From contig JAIXYN010000060.1 of the NCBI GenBank assembly GCA_027490195.1, positions 62,001-126,000 of the forward strand: 64,000 nt of DNA. Reading direction: 5' to 3'. The translations under genes and the position numbers were made by a program. Positions 17,158 through 25,731 of the stretch are shown piece by piece. Position 1 is the stretch's first letter, and every line of letters starts with the position of its first letter. This DNA is from Verrucomicrobiaceae bacterium (GTDB lineage: Bacteria > Verrucomicrobiota > Verrucomicrobiia > Verrucomicrobiales > Verrucomicrobiaceae). A model generated the notes under the pieces. That model made no database searches and was not told where the DNA came from. It worked only from the letters and a program-made list of their open reading frames with translations.

Positions 17158-18462
17158 ATGCGCCCGACCGCTCTGCTGCTCCGACTGCTCATCGCCTGGC
17201 TTGTCCTGGCGGTGGTGGCGTGTGTGTGGGAGAAATTCGCCTTGGCTTGGCAGGTCGGTGGCGGATTGTTGCTGCTGGCGCTGCTAGTGGATGCCCTCAC
17301 GTTGCCGCGTCGCGGGCGCATCAGCGGTGAGCGTTCGCTGCCGGGACGTTTTGCTCTGGGAGTGGAATCTTCGGTGACACTGACGTTGACGCATACGATC
17401 CGGCGCACGCTGACGCTGGAGGTGTTTGACGGAATCCCGATGGCGGCGGAGGCGGAAGGGCTGCCGCATCTTGTCAGCATTCCCCCGGGAGAGTTTGCCG
17501 CGATCTCGTATGAAGCCCGCTTTGTGCGCCGGGGGCAGCATGCGTTCACACCGGCGCATGTGCTGGCACATTCAGCTTTTGGCCTGTGGCGGAGGCTGCA
17601 TTTCATTGCGGGCGAGAGCCAGACGCGCGCCTACCCGAACTATGAGCCGGTGGTGCGCTTTGCCATGCTGGCGATGGCAAATCGCGTGGAGCAGATGGGC
17701 ATCATCAAACGCCGCCGCATGGGAGCCTCGCTGGATTTCCACCAACTGCGTGACTATCAGGACGGTGATGTGCTTTCGCGCATCGACTGGAAGGCCACCT
17801 CGCGCCGCTCCATGCTCGTGAGCCGTGACTACGAGGAGACGCGCAATCAGACGATCCTGCTCGTGCCGGATTGCGGCCGCCGCATGCGTGCGCTGGACGG
17901 CGGTCTCAGCCAGTTTGACCACTGCCTCAATGCGATGCTCCTCATTGCCTTCATCGCGCTGCGGCAGGGGGATGAGGTGGGGGTCATTGGCTTTGGCGGA
18001 GTGCAGCGCTGGCTGCCGCCAGTCAAAGGGGCACACAGCATGCCGAAGCTTCTCAACCATCTCTACAATTACGAGGCCAGTAGCGAGCCCAGCGACTTCA
18101 TCGAAGCGGCTGAACGTGTCATGACGCTGCAGAAGAGGCGGGCGTTGGTGATCATGCTGACCAATCTGCGCAGCGAAGACGGCGCCACCTTGGCGGCAGC
18201 TGTTGCTGCGATGCAAAAGCGGCATCTCGTGCTCACAGCCACCCTGCGTGAGCAGGAGCTGGAACAACGTGCGGCAGCTCCCATAGACCACTTGCATGAC
18301 GCGCTGCAATACGGGGCGCTGACGCATTACTTTGGTGAGCGTCGCCAGTTGCTGGAGACTCTGCGTGCACGCCGGGTGGTCACGGTCGATGAGTCGGCAC
18401 AGATGCTGCCGGTGGCGCTGGCCAACAAGTACCTGGACGTTAAGGCTGGCGGACTGCTTTAA
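17158..18462 (+). CDS. DUF58 domain protein (VWA-like), first MoxR system
   Basis: A 434-aa protein with two N-terminal membrane helices (LLIAWLVLAVVACVWEKFAL and GGGLLLLALLVDAL). The DUF58 signature follows at about residues 195-235: DYQDGDVLSRIDWKATSRR and RDYEETRNQTILLVPDCGRR. The second half is the VWA-like fold, with Asp in the position of a degenerate MIDAS. It is the last gene of the RDD-to-DUF58 operon. DUF58 proteins are typical MoxR partners at the membrane. Physical interaction with the MoxR protein is inferred from adjacency. Confidence 0.9.
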   Translation: MRPTALLLRLLIAWLVLAVVACVWEKFALAWQVGGGLLLLALLVDALTLPRRGRISGERSLPGRFALGVESSVTLTLTHTIRRTLTLEVFDGIPMAAEAEGLPHLVSIPPGEFAAISYEARFVRRGQHAFTPAHVLAHSAFGLWRRLHFIAGESQTRAYPNYEPVVRFAMLAMANRVEQMGIIKRRRMGASLDFHQLRDYQDGDVLSRIDWKATSRRSMLVSRDYEETRNQTILLVPDCGRRMRALDGGLSQFDHCLNAMLLIAFIALRQGDEVGVIGFGGVQRWLPPVKGAHSMPKLLNHLYNYEASSEPSDFIEAAERVMTLQKRRALVIMLTNLRSEDGATLAAAVAAMQKRHLVLTATLREQELEQRAAAPIDHLHDALQYGALTHYFGERRQLLETLRARRVVTVDESAQMLPVALANKYLDVKAGGLL

Positions 18463-18543
18463 ATCAAGCCTGCGCACAAGGTGGCGCCTTCCGCCACGTG
18501 TGGCGTTATTTGCGACAAGCTGGCCGTGGATGAAGGTGAAGGC

Positions 18544-19674
18544 ATGCCCAGCACAACCAACCACTGGTCTATGCTATACCCGCAGGCGGATCAGCAGCGT
18601 CATGCTTTGGCGCTCGCCCGTGCGATAGAGCGCGTTTGTGCCAGTGGGAGCTATATTTTGGGTGCCGAGGTGGAAGCGTTTGAAGGCGAATTTGCCGCTT
18701 TTCTCGGCATCAATCAGGTGACTGGCGTGGCAAGCGGCACGGATGCGATCGAGTTGATTTTGCGGGCGCTGGGCATTGGAGCCGGGAGCAAGGTGGCGGT
18801 GCCGTCCTTTGCCCCTTCAGCGGTGGCGGCAGGGGTGGCGCGTAGCGGCGCGGAACCTGAGTTTGCGGACATTGAGCCGGACACGTTCACGCTTTGTCCT
18901 GAGGCACTGGCTGCCCTGCTGTGTTCTCCCCGGGGACGCGGTGTGAAGGCGGCCGTGGTGGTGCATTTGTACGGACATCCGGCGGACTGGGAAAGCTTGC
19001 AGCGTGTGGCGGATGAGCACAGCATTGAGTTGATCGAGGACTGTGCGCAGGCGCACGGTGCCATGTGGCATGGCCGACCGGTAGGAACGCTAGGCAGGGC
19101 GGCGGCGTTCAGCTTTTACCCGACGAAGAATCTGGCGGCTCTGGGAGATGCCGGTGCCGTGGCGACGAATGATGCTGAACTGGCGGAGCGCGTGCGCGAG
19201 ATCCGTCAGTACGGCTGGAAGGAGCGTTACGTCAGCGAGCATGCCGGGGTAAACAGCCGTCTGGATGAACTGCAGGCGGCGGTGCTGCGGGTCAAACTCG
19301 GAGCTCTGAATGAGAGCGTTTTGAAAAGGAGAAGGCTGGCTGCGGAATATGATGCCCGTTTGGTGGGCCACCGCGTGGTGGCTGCCCCCACCTTGAGGGG
19401 CGGGTGTGAGCATGCCTACCACCAGTATGTGGTGCGCTCAGAGCGGCGGGACGCGCTGATGCAGCATATGCAACGGGCGGGGATTCCTGTGGCGGCGCTT
19501 TATCCTTTGCCGCTGCACCGTCAGCCTGCTTTTGGCGGCGGCAAGGATATGCTGCGGGAGTCCGACCGGGCGGCGGCTGCGGTACTGTCTCTGCCCCTGC
19601 ATCCCTACCTGTCTGAGGAAGCCTTGGCTGCCGTCTTTGAAGCCTTGAACCTTTTTGAACATGAAGGCCTCTGA
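18544..19674 (+). CDS. DegT/DnrJ/EryC1/StrS family sugar aminotransferase
   Basis: A 376-aa PLP enzyme. The ATG at 18544 follows GAAGGTGAAGG. Landmarks are GVASGTDAIELILRALGIG (60-79), EDCAQAHGA at 166-174 (Asp of the PLP site) and FSFYPTKNLAALGDAGA, with Lys195 as the Schiff-base lysine. Such enzymes transfer an amino group to a nucleotide-linked keto-sugar. With the FdtA/QdtA-like ketoisomerase encoded three genes downstream, the simplest reading is synthesis of a dTDP-3-amino-3,6-dideoxyhexose as by FdtB/QdtB. That is inference from context. It starts an apparent operon running to 23614. Confidence 0.92.
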   Translation: MPSTTNHWSMLYPQADQQRHALALARAIERVCASGSYILGAEVEAFEGEFAAFLGINQVTGVASGTDAIELILRALGIGAGSKVAVPSFAPSAVAAGVARSGAEPEFADIEPDTFTLCPEALAALLCSPRGRGVKAAVVVHLYGHPADWESLQRVADEHSIELIEDCAQAHGAMWHGRPVGTLGRAAAFSFYPTKNLAALGDAGAVATNDAELAERVREIRQYGWKERYVSEHAGVNSRLDELQAAVLRVKLGALNESVLKRRRLAAEYDARLVGHRVVAAPTLRGGCEHAYHQYVVRSERRDALMQHMQRAGIPVAALYPLPLHRQPAFGGGKDMLRESDRAAAAVLSLPLHPYLSEEALAAVFEALNLFEHEGL

Positions 19675-20440
19675 ATACGATCTCATGCGGGCGGTGGAGG
19701 ACCACCACTGGTGGTATGGGGTATTGCGCAGCCAGGTGCAGCATGCGCTGGTGGGGCGGCTGCCAAAGCGTGGCCAGCTGCTGGATGCCGGATGCGGCAC
19801 GGGCGGCATGCTGGAGTATTTGCAGGGGCAGATCTGTGATCTGAATGGGGTGGGTGTGGATTCCGAGGAAGAGGCGGTACGGCACTGCCACTTGCGTGGC
19901 CTGGACAACGTGCAGAGGGCGTCGGTAGAGGCGCTGCCGTATGCGGATGCAGCCTTTGATGCGGTGCTCAGCCTGGATGTGCTTTATCATGTCGGGGTGA
20001 GTGAAAATCGGGCGCTGGCGGAAATGGGCCGTGTGCTGGGTCCAGATGGCCTGCTGGTGCTAAACCTGCCTGCATTTGACGGCCTGCGTGGATCCCACGA
20101 TGTGGCTGTCAGTGGTGCCAGGCGCTATGGCGCAAGTCAGGTGCGATCATTGCTCGAACATTCCAGTTTTGTGATTGAGATGATTCACTACTGGAATGCC
20201 TGGCTGTTTTTGCCGATGCTCATGTGGAGGCAGCTGAGTCGGATGAAGGCGAAGCAGGGGAAGGTGGGTTTATCGGACCTGAACATCACGCCTGACTGGA
20301 TGAACACGCTGCTGAGTGGCCTAGGCAGAGTGGACGCGGGGTTGTGCCGGAAACTGTGCCTGCCGTTTGGCTCCTCCGTCTTTGCCGTCGCGCGAAAAGG
20401 GCGTCAATCAACCGGAGGAAAGCAGCATGGAAATGACTGA
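19661..20440 (+). CDS. Class I SAM-dependent methyltransferase
   Basis: 259 aa from the ATG at 19661, overlapping the aminotransferase stop by 14 bp; TTG at 19655 is an alternative. The N-terminus EDHHWWYGVLR is common in sugar/lipid methyltransferases. Motif I is LLDAGCGTGGMLEYL (about 40-55), the acidic loop GVGVDSEEEAV follows, and motif post-I is AFDAVLSLDVLYHV. The C-terminal part has a hydrophobic/amphipathic segment (YWNAWLFLPMLMWR) suggesting membrane association near the following GT2 protein. It may N- or O-methylate the amino sugar or its lipid-linked product; the target is not determined. Confidence 0.88.
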   Translation: MKASEYDLMRAVEDHHWWYGVLRSQVQHALVGRLPKRGQLLDAGCGTGGMLEYLQGQICDLNGVGVDSEEEAVRHCHLRGLDNVQRASVEALPYADAAFDAVLSLDVLYHVGVSENRALAEMGRVLGPDGLLVLNLPAFDGLRGSHDVAVSGARRYGASQVRSLLEHSSFVIEMIHYWNAWLFLPMLMWRQLSRMKAKQGKVGLSDLNITPDWMNTLLSGLGRVDAGLCRKLCLPFGSSVFAVARKGRQSTGGKQHGND

Positions 20441-21386
20441 AGCACTCCCAGAACTGAGCTTTGTGGTGCCGCTCTACAACACGGGGGAGGGGCTGCACCG
20501 GCTGCTCGAAGCCTTTCGTGCTTTGTCTCTGCCGGAAACCTGGGAGCTGGTGCTGGTGGATGACGGCAGTATGGATGGCTCGGCGGCTGTGGCGAGACGG
20601 GCGGTGGCAGAATTTCCCGCACCCGTGACGGTGGTGGAACTGGCTCGCAATTTTGGTGAACATGCCGCCGTGCTGGAAGGCTACCGGCATGCGCGTGGTG
20701 AATTCGTGGTGAACCTGGATGATGACCTGCAAAATCCCCCATTTGAAGCCGTCAAACTGGTGCGTCACCTGCGTGAGTCGGACGCTGAAGTGGTCTATTC
20801 GCGGTATGTGGACAAGAAACACCATTGGGCGCGCAATGTGGCCAGCTGGCTAGTGAACTGCTGCGCGACTTTTCTGCTCGGCAAGCCGCATGATCTTTAC
20901 CTCTCAAGCTTTCGGGCACTGCGCCGCGAACTGGTGGCTCGGATTGTGATGTATCGTGGTCCCTATCCTTATGTGGATGGGCTGATTCTCGGTGCCACCA
21001 ACCGCATCGCCACACTGGAGGTGGAGCATATCGAGCGTCAGGGCGGGCAGAGCGGCTACACCTTGCGAAAGCTGATCCGGCTGGCGATGAGCCTGTTGTT
21101 TGATTTTAGCGTCATGCCGCTGCGCATTACCAGCGTGCTGGGCGTGCTGCTATGCGCGCTGGGGGCATTGATTCTGGCGGAAGTAGTGCTTGAAACTCTT
21201 TTCGTGGGGCAGCGGCAGCTTGGCTGGGGTTCGCTGATGGGGGCGCTGGCCGTTTTCAGCGGTGCGCAGCTACTGATGCTGGGCCTCATCGGTGAATATG
21301 TCGGGCGCGCGTTTCTGACCGTTTCCGGCAAGCCGCAGTCTCTGGTGCGCACTTTGACAAACCACGTGATGCCTCCGTCCCCATGA
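20427..21386 (+). CDS. Polyprenyl-phosphate glycosyltransferase, family 2 (GtrB/ArnC/DPM1-like)
   Basis: 319 aa from the ATG at 20427, which follows GGAGGAAAGCAGC. The GT-A domain carries FVVPLYNTGEGLHRLL, VLVDDGSMDGS (about 47-57) and VVNLDDDLQNPP (about 95-106, the DxD metal motif plus the LQ(N/D)P signature of polyprenyl-phosphate transferases). Two C-terminal membrane helices follow (ITSVLGVLLCALGALILAEV and AVFSGAQLLMLGLIGEYVG). It probably moves a nucleotide sugar onto undecaprenyl phosphate on the cytoplasmic face, which would supply the GT-C protein encoded at 23730. Confidence 0.92.
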   Translation: MEMTEALPELSFVVPLYNTGEGLHRLLEAFRALSLPETWELVLVDDGSMDGSAAVARRAVAEFPAPVTVVELARNFGEHAAVLEGYRHARGEFVVNLDDDLQNPPFEAVKLVRHLRESDAEVVYSRYVDKKHHWARNVASWLVNCCATFLLGKPHDLYLSSFRALRRELVARIVMYRGPYPYVDGLILGATNRIATLEVEHIERQGGQSGYTLRKLIRLAMSLLFDFSVMPLRITSVLGVLLCALGALILAEVVLETLFVGQRQLGWGSLMGALAVFSGAQLLMLGLIGEYVGRAFLTVSGKPQSLVRTLTNHVMPPSP

Positions 21387-21835
21387 TCCACGAGACCACC
21401 ATTAAAAGCTGCTCTGTGCGCGGTGTGCATCTGTTTGAGATGCGCCATGTGGAGGACGCTATGCGTGGCAATCTCACGGCGCTGGAGTTTAGCAAGGATC
21501 TGCCTTTCGTCGCGCAGCGCATTTTTCTGACCTACGGCATCCCTTCGCTAAGCACGCGCGGAGAGCACGCCCACCGGCTGTGCGAGCAGTTCCTCGTCTG
21601 CGTGCATGGTGAGTGCCATCTGCGCGTGGATGATGGTGAAAACAGCGAGGAGTTCTGCCTGAACCGTCCCACCTTTGGAGTGCTGGTGCCGCCCATGGTG
21701 TGGGCACAGGAGCATCTGCATTCAACGGATTCGGTACTGATGGTGCTGGCCTCACGCCCCTATGAGGCGGCGGATTACATACGTGATTACAATGAGTTCA
21801 CGTGTATGGTGAAAGGATGGATAACGACGCCATGA
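21383..21835 (+). CDS. dTDP-4-oxo-6-deoxyglucose 3,4-ketoisomerase-like (FdtA/QdtA, WxcM-like cupin)
   Basis: A 150-aa single-domain cupin. The active-site segment is STRGEHAHRLCEQFLVCVHG, with the paired His residues of FdtA/QdtA. RPTFGVLVPPMVWAQEH and DYIRDYNEF close the cupin as in the family. These enzymes shift the keto group of dTDP-4-keto-6-deoxyglucose from C4 to C3, ready for transamination by a DegT enzyme like that at 18544. Start and stop overlap neighbours by ATGA at both ends, so expression is coupled to the GT2 gene and the kinase gene. FdtA and QdtA (different C4 epimers) cannot be told apart by eye. Confidence 0.87.
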   Translation: MIHETTIKSCSVRGVHLFEMRHVEDAMRGNLTALEFSKDLPFVAQRIFLTYGIPSLSTRGEHAHRLCEQFLVCVHGECHLRVDDGENSEEFCLNRPTFGVLVPPMVWAQEHLHSTDSVLMVLASRPYEAADYIRDYNEFTCMVKGWITTP

Positions 21836-22950
21836 ATGCCAGCACGGCCATAGCCGCTTATAAGCCGGAAACGGAGGCAAGGGTGACGCGTCTGTGGGTG
21901 GCGGCCACGGACGTGATGCGTAGCCAGTCCATCTGGCTCACGATTGGCGTGATGATCATTTTGACGCTGCTCATCGGCTGGCTGGATTACATCACAGGCT
22001 TTGAGGTGACGATGTTTATTTTTTACGGCATCCCTATTTTTCTGTCGGTGTGGTGGGCGGGAAACAGGATGGGGCTTTTAATCGCATTGCTGTCAGGCGT
22101 GGTGTGGTGGCTGGCAAACATGAATACGAATCCCTATGAGACCCAGATAGGCTTCGCCTGGGCTCTTTTTAACAGGCAGGTTTATCTCTGGCTGGTGGTC
22201 TTTGCCGTCACCGCGCTGCGCAACAAGCAGGAGTCGGACGCAGCGCGTATCCAAATGCTGGAGGAGCGGCGCCAGCTGGAAAAGGACATTGTAAGTGTCA
22301 GCGAGCATGAGCAGCAGCGCATCGGTCAGGATTTACACGACGGCATCTGCCAGCAGCTGGCGGCGATCAGTTGCGCGGCGCGTGTGCTGGCGGAGGAACT
22401 GCAGGCGCAGGGATTCCAGTCTGCGAATGACGCCAGCTTGATCGAAGGATCCCTAAGTCAGGTGGTGATGGAGGCGCGCAATCTTGCACGTGGCATCTTT
22501 CCGGTGCATGTGGACCGCAGCGGACTGGCGGCGGCGCTGAAGGATCTGGGAAAAATAATGAGCCGTCTAACCGGCATCCCCATCGTGGTAAACGACTGTG
22601 TGGATGTGCCGCTGGATGCTCCGGAAGTCTCCATGAATCTCTACCGCATCGCCCAGGAAGCCATGGCCAATGCGGTCAAGCACAGCAGCGCGACGGAGAT
22701 TCGCGTGACGATGAAGATCGAGGAAGAAATGCTGGAACTGCGGGTGGAGGACAATGGCAAAGGCATGCCGCCCACCTCAGGTACACGCAGCGACGGAATG
22801 GGGCTGCGCACGATGCACTACCGTGCGCAGGCGCTGCAGGCCGTGCTGGCCATCGAGCAACTCTCCCTTGGCGGAACTTTGGTGAGCTGCCGCGTGCAGA
22901 TGAAAGATCTCAAACAACTCAAACTTCTCAACGACCATGAAGAAAACTGA
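21832..22950 (+). CDS. Sensor histidine kinase, HisKA_3 type
   Basis: A 372-aa membrane kinase. The start ATG at 21832 forms an ATGA overlap with the ketoisomerase stop; ATG at 21817 would add five residues. Four hydrophobic segments lie between residues 33 and 128, with almost no periplasmic domain. A coiled linker (MLEERRQLEKDIVSVSEHE) leads to the dimerisation box RIGQDLHDGICQQLAAI with phosphoacceptor His169. The HATPase N-box is NLYRIAQEAMANAVKHS and the G1 box VEDNGKGMP. Its partner is the NarL-type regulator overlapping its 3' end. A close paralogue lies at 31054. The short sensor suggests detection within the membrane. Confidence 0.92.
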   Translation: MNASTAIAAYKPETEARVTRLWVAATDVMRSQSIWLTIGVMIILTLLIGWLDYITGFEVTMFIFYGIPIFLSVWWAGNRMGLLIALLSGVVWWLANMNTNPYETQIGFAWALFNRQVYLWLVVFAVTALRNKQESDAARIQMLEERRQLEKDIVSVSEHEQQRIGQDLHDGICQQLAAISCAARVLAEELQAQGFQSANDASLIEGSLSQVVMEARNLARGIFPVHVDRSGLAAALKDLGKIMSRLTGIPIVVNDCVDVPLDAPEVSMNLYRIAQEAMANAVKHSSATEIRVTMKIEEEMLELRVEDNGKGMPPTSGTRSDGMGLRTMHYRAQALQAVLAIEQLSLGGTLVSCRVQMKDLKQLKLLNDHEEN

Positions 22951-23614
22951 AATGAAAGCAGCGAACAGTTACAAGGTTCTCCTTGTCGAAGATCACCCCA
23001 TGTTCCGCGAGCATCTGGGGCAGCTCATTGATCGTGAGCTTGGCATGTCCATCTGCGGTGAGGCAAACAACATTCGTGACGCCATGCGTCTGATCCTGGA
23101 GACCAAGCCTGACATTGCCATTGTGGACATCACCCTGCAAGGCTCAAGCGGGCTGGAGCTGCTGAAAGACATCAAGGCGCAGGAGCTGGACATCAATGTG
23201 CTCGTACTGTCCATGCATGATGAGGAGCTATACGCCGAGCGTGCCCTGCGAGCCGGTGCCAAGGGCTACATCACCAAAAACGAAGCCTCCACAGAGGTGA
23301 TCGAGGCGATCCGCTGCGTCATGAAAGGCGATGTGTATGCCAGCCGACAGATGACGTCAAAGCTGCTGGAGCGCATGACGCAGAAACGCAGCAACACCGA
23401 ACTGGCCGGGATGGAAACGCTGGCGGACCGCGAACTGGAGGTCTTTCAAATGCTTGGCCGCGGCAAGAGCACGCGCGAGATCGCCCAGTCCCTTAACTTG
23501 GGGGAATCGACGGTGGAAACCTACCGTGCCCGAATCAAAGAAAAATTACAGCTGCGCAGTGCCGCCGAGCTGTATCTGCGTGCCGGACAATGGGTGCGTG
23601 ATCATGGTGCCTGA
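22937..23614 (+). CDS. NarL/FixJ family response regulator
   Basis: A 225-aa protein overlapping the kinase stop by 14 bp. The receiver domain (residues 12-128) has acidic Glu18-Asp19 (LLVEDHP), phosphoacceptor Asp64 (IAIVDITLQG) and the switch Lys in RAGAKGYITKNEA. The LuxR-type output domain (about 155-215) has LADRELEVFQMLGRGKSTRE and LGESTVETYRARIKEKL. It should bind DNA as a dimer after phosphorylation by the upstream kinase. Its position as the last coupled gene of the sugar operon suggests autoregulation or control of surface glycan genes; this is inference. Confidence 0.95.
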   Translation: MKKTEMKAANSYKVLLVEDHPMFREHLGQLIDRELGMSICGEANNIRDAMRLILETKPDIAIVDITLQGSSGLELLKDIKAQELDINVLVLSMHDEELYAERALRAGAKGYITKNEASTEVIEAIRCVMKGDVYASRQMTSKLLERMTQKRSNTELAGMETLADRELEVFQMLGRGKSTREIAQSLNLGESTVETYRARIKEKLQLRSAAELYLRAGQWVRDHGA

Positions 23615-23641
23615 CCGCAGGAATGTGTGGCTGCTTTAGCG

Positions 23642-23664
23642 CCTGTGGTGTCCGACGCCACAGG
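23642..23664 (+). terminator. Weak hairpin after the regulator gene
   Basis: CCTGTGG pairs with CCACAGG around a 9-nt loop (TGTCCGACG). It lies 27 bp past the regulator stop and before the TPR protein gene. There is no T-run, so it may be an attenuator or stabilising stem and not a full terminator. Confidence 0.35.
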
Positions 23665-23729
23665 GCATGTCATTTGCTGAAAAGCGGCGTTTCAAGGCAA
23701 AGTGCAATTCAGAATTAATCACTAACGCC

Positions 23730-25712
23730 ATGTCAAAACACAGACGCAGCAAATATACCAAGGGCAAAGCCGCGACGCGCCCAGTCGTGAATCCGCCCGC
23801 TTTTGCCGCAGCACCTCTGAAAGCACCTGCTCTGGCGGAGCTGACGGCTGCTGAGGCTCCATGTGCATCCAGTCTTTGGGTTCACGCTGCTCTTTCCGTC
23901 TTGTTGATGGGCCTTTGTGCCGGTCTTTACGTCTGGACCGCCGATTTTCCCATGGCGTTCGACGACGAGCCTTACCTGAAAAGCAATCCGTTATTCCTTA
24001 ATGGCGGCACCTTTGACTACCTGAAGGACTTCAACGAGTTCGTGACTCGTCCCTTGAGAATGGGTTCCGATCCCGATTACGCCGTCAATGCCGTCCTGCG
24101 TCCGATTGCCTATGCGAGTTTTCGCATGAACTACCAGATGGATGCATTCAATCCGCACTGGTACCGGCTGGTCAATGTCGCGATCCATGCATTGAATGCG
24201 ATCCTGATTTATGCGCTGGTGACGGTGCTGCTGCGTCGTTCGAAGCTGGCCGCCAATTTGCAGCGTAGTTCGGTGCTGTTTATCTCCGCGACTGCGGCTC
24301 TGCTGTTTGCGGCCCATCCGCTTGCGACGGAATCAGTGACCTACATTATCCAGCGCTTCACCTCGCTGGGGGCGCTATTTTCTCTCCTGAGTTTGTGTCT
24401 GTATTTCGCCTCATCCTCGATGCAGTCCAGGGCGGGCAGGTGGCTGCTGCGTGGCTGTGCGGTGGTAGCGGTGCTGCTGGCCATGCAGACGAAGGAGGAT
24501 GCCTTCATGGTCCCCTTGCTGACGGTTGTGCTGGACTGGCTAGTGATTGGCACGCGGCTGCGGGCGGCGCTCATCAGGGCGCTTCCGCTGCTGCTGTGCA
24601 TGCCAGTCATTCCAGTCCTGGTGCTTATGATGGCGTCAGCGCATCATGGAGGGTTTGATTTCAATGCCGCCATAAACATCGTGAACTCACGCGATGCGCC
24701 GCTGAGTCACTGGCAGTACTTCGTGACCGAACTGACGGTGATGACCCACTACCTACGGCAGATCTTCTGGCCCAAGGGTATGAATCTCGATCCTGAATGG
24801 CCGCTTTATGGCTCGCTCTTTCAGGGGCCTGTGTTGCTGGCCCTTGCCGTGCTGAGCGGAATGGTTCTGGCAGCATGGGGACTGGTCCGCTGGTTCCGTG
24901 GGGACGTGCGCTTTGTTTTGGGGTTTGCTTGTGTGTGCTGGTTTTTCATCACCATTTCGGTATCCTCAGGTCTGGTGCCGCTGCCGGACTTGGTGGCGGA
25001 GCACCGTTCCTACCTGCCATCCATCGGCATATTTATTCTGGTAGCATGTCTGCTGGACTGGCTGCGAAGCAGCACCAGCGGCATTCGCGCGCGCATGCTG
25101 CGGGTGGTGATTCCGGTGTTCACCCTCCTCTGTGTGGTGGCTCTCTCATGGAAAACTTGCATTCGGAACGATGTGTGGCGGACGACTGAAAGACTTTGGG
25201 AGGACACGGTGGCCAAAAGTCCGGGCAAATACCGAACCTGGGGAAATTTGGGAGCAGCCTACTCCAATGCCGGGAAGAATGAAGAGGCGGTGCACTGCTT
25301 CCGCGAGGCGTTGAAAGTCGAGCCTCGCTTTCAAAACGGACTGCTTAATCTTTCCAACTCACTGCTCAGGCTCAACCGCCCCAAGGAGGCGCTCGATACC
25401 ACACTGCAACTCATCAACATCGATAAGAGTGCCACCAGCAAGCAGCCGGTTGCATATACTCTGGGCCTGAGCCTCGCAGGGGTGGGCAGGTACGATGAAG
25501 CCGTTTCCGTCTTCCTGGACATCCTGGCCACCATGCCGGAAGATCCGCAGACGAACAAGGCTCTGGGGCTGGTCTATTACCATACCGGTCTGCCACATCG
25601 GGCGCTGGATCATTATCAACTCGTCGCGCGCCTCCAGCCGGAGGACCCCCATATTCATAAGCTTATTGAGGCGGCGGAACTCGCCATGGCTGCCAAAGGC
25701 AGGCCGCAGTGA
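23730..25712 (+). CDS. TMTC-like GT-C glycosyltransferase with C-terminal TPR repeats
   Basis: 660 aa from the ATG at 23730 (a basic N-terminus, SKHRRSKYTKGK). About ten membrane helices follow. Immediately after the first lies FPMAFDDEPYL (Asp78-Asp79-Glu80), the acidic loop of GT-C enzymes. FAAHPLATESVTYIIQRFTS matches the motif of eukaryotic TMTC O-mannosyltransferases (HP-x-x-TE-x-V). TPR repeats fill about 500-650 (GAAYSNAGKNEEAVHCFREALKVEP split over two helices). GT-C enzymes use polyprenyl-phosphate sugars outside the membrane, which fits the GT2 protein encoded upstream. Protein O-glycosylation is a reasonable but unproven role. Confidence 0.8.
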   Translation: MSKHRRSKYTKGKAATRPVVNPPAFAAAPLKAPALAELTAAEAPCASSLWVHAALSVLLMGLCAGLYVWTADFPMAFDDEPYLKSNPLFLNGGTFDYLKDFNEFVTRPLRMGSDPDYAVNAVLRPIAYASFRMNYQMDAFNPHWYRLVNVAIHALNAILIYALVTVLLRRSKLAANLQRSSVLFISATAALLFAAHPLATESVTYIIQRFTSLGALFSLLSLCLYFASSSMQSRAGRWLLRGCAVVAVLLAMQTKEDAFMVPLLTVVLDWLVIGTRLRAALIRALPLLLCMPVIPVLVLMMASAHHGGFDFNAAINIVNSRDAPLSHWQYFVTELTVMTHYLRQIFWPKGMNLDPEWPLYGSLFQGPVLLALAVLSGMVLAAWGLVRWFRGDVRFVLGFACVCWFFITISVSSGLVPLPDLVAEHRSYLPSIGIFILVACLLDWLRSSTSGIRARMLRVVIPVFTLLCVVALSWKTCIRNDVWRTTERLWEDTVAKSPGKYRTWGNLGAAYSNAGKNEEAVHCFREALKVEPRFQNGLLNLSNSLLRLNRPKEALDTTLQLINIDKSATSKQPVAYTLGLSLAGVGRYDEAVSVFLDILATMPEDPQTNKALGLVYYHTGLPHRALDHYQLVARLQPEDPHIHKLIEAAELAMAAKGRPQ

Positions 25713-25731
25713 TGCGGAGTTGACTGGAGCC

